This document shows positions 60,417 to 64,000 of a DNA stretch of 64,000 nt, piece by piece. Source of the stretch: CAVVGB01 sp963747715. Its GTDB lineage: Bacteria > Actinomycetota > Thermoleophilia > Gaiellales > Gaiellaceae. Where the stretch lies: assembly GCA_963747715.1 (NCBI GenBank), contig CAVVGB010000003.1, forward strand, positions 434,001 to 498,000, in the 5' to 3' direction. The position numbers and the translations under genes are program-made. Numbering within the stretch: the stretch's first letter is position 1; every line of letters starts with the position of its first letter. The notes under the pieces were generated by a model. The model made no database searches and was not told where the DNA came from. It saw only the letters and a list, made by a program, of their open reading frames with translations.

Positions 60417-61407
60417 CTAGGTGCCGGCCGCCTGGTCGAACGTCGCCTGCGTCTCGGAGGCCTGCTCGTCGCTCAAGGGCACGAACAGCGCCTGCTCGGC
60501 GATTGCCCCCGCGTTGTCGATGATGTAGCGCACGAACGCCTTCACCTCGGGCCGCTGGAGCGACTCGTTCTTCACGTAGACGAAGAGCGGGCGGGAGAGC
60601 GGGGCGTAGTCGCCGCTTTGAGCAGCCTCCACGCTCGGTGCGACGCAGCCGTTGCCGCCGTCGATCTCGACAGCCTTGAGCCGGTCCTGGTTCTGCTCGA
60701 AGTACGAGAACCCGAAGTAGCCGAGGCCGCCGGTCTCGTTCGCGACGCCTTCGACGGTGACGTTGTCGTCCTCGGTCGCCTGGTAGTCGGTCCGGCTCGC
60801 GCCTTCCTCACCGTTGACCGCGTCGGTGAAGTAGTCGAACGTGCCCGAGTCGGTGCCCGCCCCGAACAGGAGCAGCTCCTCGTCGGGGAAGCTCGGGTCG
60901 ACCTGGTTCCAGCTGGTCACCTCGCCCTCGGCGCCCGGCTCCCACATCGTCTTGAGCTGGTCGACGGTGAGGCAGCCGGCCCAGTCGTTGTCGGGATTCA
61001 CGACGACCGTAAGGGCGTCGTTCGCCACCTGGAAGCTCGGTGTACTCGATGCCCTTGTCTTCACAAAGCGGCACCTCCTCGTCCTCCTTGATCGGACGAG
61101 ATGCGTTCGAGATGTCTGTCTCGCCTGCGCAGAAGCGCTCGAAGCCGCCGCCCGTCCCGGAGATCCCCACCGTGACGTCGACACCCGGTTGCTCTGCACG
61201 GAAACTCTCAGCAGCTGCGGATACGAGCGGCCCGACCGTGCTCGATCCGTCCACCTCGATTCGGCCTTCGAACTGCTCGCCGGTCGTCGACGCAGCGACG
61301 CCGCCGGTGTCTCCCTCTGCCTCGCGTCCGCATCCCGTCGCCACGAGGGCGACCAGTGCCGTCAGGAGCCCGAGCAGGAGGAGTGTCGGGGTACGCCGAA
61401 GTTTCAC
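60417..61407 (-). CDS. pstS: Phosphate ABC transporter, substrate-binding lipoprotein (one frameshift)
   Basis: Signal peptide with lipobox (LVALVATGCGRE), then DGSSTVGPLV, the phosphate-binding GGGFERFC loop and DISNASRPI. After GIEYTE one extra base near 61035 shifts to FQVANDALTVVVNPDNDW, the rest reading LTVDQLKTMW, GTDSGTFDYFTDAV to the end. GTG 61407 follows AAAGGAG. High-affinity phosphate receptor; its gene carries the PHO box. Confidence 0.9.
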
Positions 61408-61469
61408 TGTTCTCCTTTCGCGTGTGTCATGGCTCCAGTGTCGAAAGCCACGCACCGCGCGTGGGCAGA

Positions 61470-61502
61470 AATGCGGTGAAGAAGTGGTTACGGGCTGGTG
61501 AA
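61470..61502 (-). promoter_or_regulatory. PHO box: three contiguous 11-bp repeats upstream of pstS
   Basis: On the minus strand three 11-nt units follow in line: TTCACCAGCCC, GTAACCACTTC, TTCACCGCATT. The conserved half is [G/T]T[C/A]ACC, matching the direct-repeat PHO box bound by actinobacterial PhoP. It overlaps the last codons of the histidine kinase gene and ends about 63 nt before the pstS start. Confidence 0.8.
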
Positions 61503-62276
61503 GACGCAGCGGACCGTGAGGCCCGCCCCGCGTGTGCCGGACGCGTCCACGCTTCCGCCCGCCGATGTGACGACGTGCTTGACGATCGCGAGCCCGAGCC
61601 CGGTGCCCCGGGAGGCGCGGGCGCGGTCGCTCCGGTAGAAGCGCTCGAAGAGGCGCTCCAGCTCGTCCTCGGCCACGCCGACGCCGTCGTCGGCGACGGC
61701 GAGCGTCACGCTGCCGTTCTCGCGGCGGACGGACAGGACGGCTCGTGCACCGAGGCCGGCGTAGCGGACGGCGTTTTCCGCCAGGTTCTCGGCGACGATG
61801 CGGATCATGCGCGGCCGGAGCGGCAGGGTCGCCTCTTCGTCGCCTTCGACCGCGAGGGTGACGCCGGCGCGCGCGGCCTGCTCCTCGAGCGCCTTCGCCA
61901 CTTCCTCCAGGATCGGAAGAGCGCGCGTCGCGCCAAGGCCGACGACCTCTCCGCCGCGCTCGAGCTCGCTGAGGAAGAGAACCTCGTCGATCAGCGCGCC
62001 CATCTGCTCGACCTCCTCCCGCGCCTGCTCGACGAGCGCACGCGGGTCCGAGTTGGGGAGGAGAGCGGTGTCGAGAAGCGCGAGGACGCGCGCGAGCGGC
62101 GTGCGGAGCTCGTGCGACACGGCGGCCGTGAAGCCGACACGGAGCTCCTCGAAGGCCTCGCGCTCGGCAGCGGGCGGCGCGGCCTCGGCAGCCTCTGCAT
62201 TCGCAGGTTGGCGTTCGGACTCGAACTCGTCCGGCTCGGGCCTGGGCCTGAGAAGGCGCAGTATCGTGGACCGCAT
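61488..62276 (-). CDS. Histidine kinase without membrane segment, PhoR/SenX3-like
   Basis: A 262-aa kinase. The H-box VSHELRTPLARVL gives His55, with the N-, G1- and G2-boxes in NLAENAVRY, ADDGVGVAEDELERLFERFYRSD and GTGLGLAIVKHVV. N-terminal to the H-box is only a ~45-residue Ala/Glu/Pro-rich stretch; no transmembrane helix or PAS domain is present, unlike PhoR or SenX3. Its start codon shares bases with the response-regulator start (CATG, 62274-62277). Signal input is probably through PhoU/Pst (inference). Confidence 0.85.
   Translation of the reverse strand: MRSTILRLLRPRPEPDEFESERQPANAEAAEAAPPAAEREAFEELRVGFTAAVSHELRTPLARVLALLDTALLPNSDPRALVEQAREEVEQMGALIDEVLFLSELERGGEVVGLGATRALPILEEVAKALEEQAARAGVTLAVEGDEEATLPLRPRMIRIVAENLAENAVRYAGLGARAVLSVRRENGSVTLAVADDGVGVAEDELERLFERFYRSDRARASRGTGLGLAIVKHVVTSAGGSVDASGTRGAGLTVRCVFTSP
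62262..62267 (+). promoter_or_regulatory. -10 box (TATCGT), leaderless-type promoter of the response regulator
   Basis: TATCGT ends 7 nt before ATG 62275. It lies inside the 5' end of the divergent histidine kinase gene. Confidence 0.45.
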
Positions 62277-62971
62277 GGCGAAGGTCCTCATCATCGAGGA
62301 CGACGAGGTGATTGCGCAGGGGATGTCGACGCATCTCTCCTCGGCCGGCTTCGACCCCCTCTGGGTCAACAAGGGTGAGTCGGGCCTGGCCCGTCTGCGC
62401 TACGAGCAGCCGGACGTGTGCGTCCTCGACCTGATGCTGCCGGGCGTGGACGGCTGGAAGCTGATCGAGACGGCGCGGGCCGAGGGGATCGGCACGCCCA
62501 TCGTGGTCGTGAGCGCGCGCGGGACGGAGCACGACCGCGTGCACGCCCTCGAGATCGGGGCGGACGATTACCTGGTCAAGCCCTTCTCCATGAAGGAGCT
62601 GGTCGCGCGGGTGCGCGCCGCGGCGCGCCGGGGAGCGCGGCCTCAGGACGAACAGCGCGGCGAGCCGGTGCAGATCGAGGAGCTCCGCATCGACCCGCTC
62701 AGCGTGCAGGCGTACGTGAACGGGGAGAGCGCCGGCCTGACCCCGACCGAGTTCCGGCTCCTGTACGCCCTCGCTCTCGAAGGCGGCCGGGTGATGACGC
62801 GGGACGAGCTCCTGCAGAAGATCTGGGGTCGCCGGCAGACGCATCGCGACCGGACGGTGGACGTCTTCGTGCGCAAGGTGCGCGACAAGATCGACGCGCT
62901 GCGGTCCGCGGCACAGCTTCGTTCAAACCCGCTACGGTGTCGGCTACAAGCTCGAGGCCGAGCCGAAGTAG
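62275..62971 (+). CDS. OmpR/PhoB-family response regulator, PhoP/RegX3-like (one frameshift)
   Basis: Receiver domain with acidic pair Asp9/Asp10, phospho-acceptor Asp52 in VLDLMLPGVDG and KP in DYLVKPFSM; then a winged-helix output domain (IEELRIDPLSVQAYVNGESAGLTPTEFRLLYAL, RDELLQKIWGRR). One extra base near 62911 shifts the end, which correctly reads HSFVQTRYGVGYKLEAEPK with TAG 62969-62971. It is the obvious partner of the adjacent kinase and candidate reader of the PHO box. Confidence 0.88.
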
Positions 62972-63118
62972 CGCGCTTGCGCGAGGACGCTGCCCTCGCC
63001 TCAGCGCTGAAGAACCGGCCGCCTAACAGTCTTCATACGGAAGGTTCACGACATCGATACCCACGGCGTCCGCTCCCGTGGGCAGGGTGTCATCGAACGA
63101 TGGAAGGAGGGACCCCTG

Positions 63119-63388
63119 GTGGGCTCGATACTCACTCGCTGCGAAGGATTCGCCGTGCATACTCAGCTGGCCCGCGTCGGGACGGTCGAGGCCGTCACGA
63201 TCAGGCCGGGCGGGGAGCGGCCCTCCTCCCTCACCGTGCGGGCCGGATTGGTCGGCTCGTGGCTTCTCGAGGTCCCGCTCGATCAGATCGCTGAAGTGAT
63301 GCCCCGCGAGCGGCGGATCATCCTCCGCCCCGGGGGTCTCGTCGAGAGGGTCGGGCGGCCGGACGAGCCCTCGTCGAGCAGGGCGTGA
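63119..63388 (+). CDS. PRC-barrel-like small protein
   Basis: An 89-aa protein, GTG 63119 preceded by AAGGAGGG. The core RVGTVEAVTIRPGGERPSSLTVRAG to GSWLLEVPLDQIAEVMPRERRIILRPGG has the beta-hairpin pattern and VxxEIxPxE-type end of PRC-barrel proteins. The family is used in RNA processing (RimM) and in small stress-type proteins; which applies is unclear. Overlaps arsC by 4 nt. Confidence 0.65.
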   Translation: MGSILTRCEGFAVHTQLARVGTVEAVTIRPGGERPSSLTVRAGLVGSWLLEVPLDQIAEVMPRERRIILRPGGLVERVGRPDEPSSSRA

Positions 63389-63777
63389 GTCGCGTCCTTT
63401 TCGTGTGCGTGCGCAACGCGGGCCGCTCGCAGATGGCCGAGGCGCTGTTCGCCCGGGCCGCCGGCGGGGAGCACGAGGCGCGCTCGGCCGGGAGCCGGCC
63501 GGCAGACGAGGTTCACGCGGAGGTCGTCGAGGCGATGCATGAGCTCGGCATCGAGCTGGACGGGCGCCGTCCACGCGCGCTCGAGCGGACCGATGCGGAG
63601 TGGGCCGACGTCGTGGTGACGATGGGCTGCGGCGACGAGTGCCCGGTCGTTCCGGGAAAGCGGTATGTGGACTGGGACTTGGACGACCCGGCGGGCCGAC
63701 CCCTCGATGAGGTCCGCCGGATTCGGGAGGACGTGGCTCGCCGGGTCGAGGCCTTGCTCGCCGAGCTTTCCGTTTAA
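63385..63777 (+). CDS. arsC: Arsenate reductase, low-molecular-weight phosphatase family
   Basis: A 130-aa enzyme with the P-loop CVRNAGRSQ (Cys8, Arg14), similar to the LMW-PTP fold arsenate reductases that reduce As(V) to As(III). ALFARAAGGEHEARSAGS and the VTMGCGDECPVVPGKRYVDWDLDDPAG block, with its Cys pair and acidic loop, are typical of ArsC rather than tyrosine phosphatases. Phosphate uptake also imports arsenate, so its position next to pst is meaningful. No arsenite exporter is in view. Confidence 0.88.
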   Translation: MSRVLFVCVRNAGRSQMAEALFARAAGGEHEARSAGSRPADEVHAEVVEAMHELGIELDGRRPRALERTDAEWADVVVTMGCGDECPVVPGKRYVDWDLDDPAGRPLDEVRRIREDVARRVEALLAELSV

Positions 63778-63780
63778 GAT
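63775..63780 (+). promoter_or_regulatory. -10 box (TAAGAT), leaderless-type promoter of the CBS gene
   Basis: TAAGAT ends 6 nt before GTG 63787 and overlaps the arsC stop codon. Confidence 0.5.
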
Positions 63781-63786
63781 CGCTTC

Positions 63787-64000
63787 GTGCCGCTCGTCTC
63801 GAATCACATGGCGACGGACCTCCTGACGGTCGAGCCCGACGCACGGCTTTCGGACGCCGCCCGGCGCATGGCGCAGCGCGGTGTGGGGGCGGTGCTCGTC
63901 CTCGAGGGCGAGCGGCTCGCCGGGATCCTCACCGAGCGCGATCTCCTCAAGGCCGTCGCCGCCGGGTTCACGGACGAGGCGCGCGTCTCCGAGTGGATGA
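63787..64000 (+). CDS. CBS-domain protein, 5' part only
   Basis: At least 71 codons are in the window and the gene runs off the edge. The sequence VSNHMATDLLTVEPDARLSDAARRMAQRGVGAVLVLEGERLAGILTERDLLKAV is a CBS motif (beta-alpha-beta with the TERDLL end). CBS pairs bind adenosine nucleotides. The rest of the protein and any partner domain lie to the right. GTG 63787 is favoured by the -10 box; ATG 63808 is an alternative. Confidence 0.85.
   Translation, partial: MPLVSNHMATDLLTVEPDARLSDAARRMAQRGVGAVLVLEGERLAGILTERDLLKAVAAGFTDEARVSEWM

Noticed and set aside
8036..62971. Programmed frameshifting as the explanation for the many split genes
   Set aside because: No shared slippery site, stop codon or downstream structure. 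The shifts are scattered through unrelated genes and fit sequence errors better.
1..64000. CRISPR arrays, insertion sequences, prophage or integrase genes, rRNA
   Set aside because: No regular spacer arrays, transposase/integrase motifs or rRNA stretches were seen anywhere in the window.

Overview
The window is a 64 kb, very GC-rich, gene-dense piece of chromosome, most likely from an uncultured actinobacterium. Class Thermoleophilia (Gaiellales/Solirubrobacterales) is my best guess. The reasons are strong G/C third-position bias, a tsaE-tsaB-rimI-tsaD run, a glutaredoxin-Rex pair, a K+-independent membrane pyrophosphatase, secreted proteins with double-cysteine beta repeats, and many genes whose TAnnnT -10 box lies only 6-9 nt from the start codon (leaderless-style promoters). 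The phylum-level placement is inference; no rRNA is present.

Layout. 1-4.1 kb: methionine sulfoxide reductases, a zinc-ribbon protein, Fe-S uracil-DNA glycosylase, an unassigned structured-RNA candidate, then the tRNA t6A genes with rimI. 4.1-9.2 kb: secreted subtilisin, glutamate dehydrogenase, broken glutaredoxin, Rex. 9.2-14.8 kb: lytic transglycosylase, ECF sigma/anti-sigma pair, a head-to-head glycosyltransferase, YbdK-type carboxylate-amine ligase, MTA phosphorylase. 15-20.9 kb: secreted protein, pyrophosphatase, small proteins, lipoprotein, HAD and VanZ-like genes. 20.9-26.8 kb: a cobalamin riboswitch followed by btuF-btuC-btuD-cobU-cobT-cobS-cobC, a corrinoid uptake and salvage operon. 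26.8-31.7 kb: MmgE/PrpD-like, CinA-like, PcrA/UvrD helicase, M23 peptidase. 31.7-46.8 kb: tRNA-Val and an accessory-looking block with many small orphan proteins, Mn catalase with two small membrane partners, a DUF2254 protein, an ABC/FtsX exporter, cold-shock protein, a predicted sortase-anchored repeat protein, several strong hairpins and two further three-way-junction elements. 46.8-56 kb: second subtilisin, MFS transporters, CopA-type ATPase, metallophosphoesterase. 56-64 kb: phosphate block with Pit transporter, PhoU, PstBACS, a three-repeat PHO box, a soluble histidine kinase and its divergent response regulator, then a PRC-barrel protein, arsenate reductase and a CBS protein running off the edge.

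How genes work together. The phosphate block is a complete sensing and uptake module: the PHO box in front of pstS is the expected target of the OmpR-type regulator encoded about 0.8 kb away. The B12 block imports corrinoid and rebuilds the lower loop, under riboswitch control.

Sequence quality. At least a dozen conserved genes are interrupted by single-base frameshifts, nearly all one extra base. They most likely reflect consensus errors, so the affected genes (grx, slt, anti-sigma, GT4, mtnP, mmgE, second subtilisin, metallophosphoesterase, one MFS, pstS/C/B, the response regulator) are described here as single genes spanning the shifts. The apparent pstC-pstA fusion disappears once the shift is corrected.
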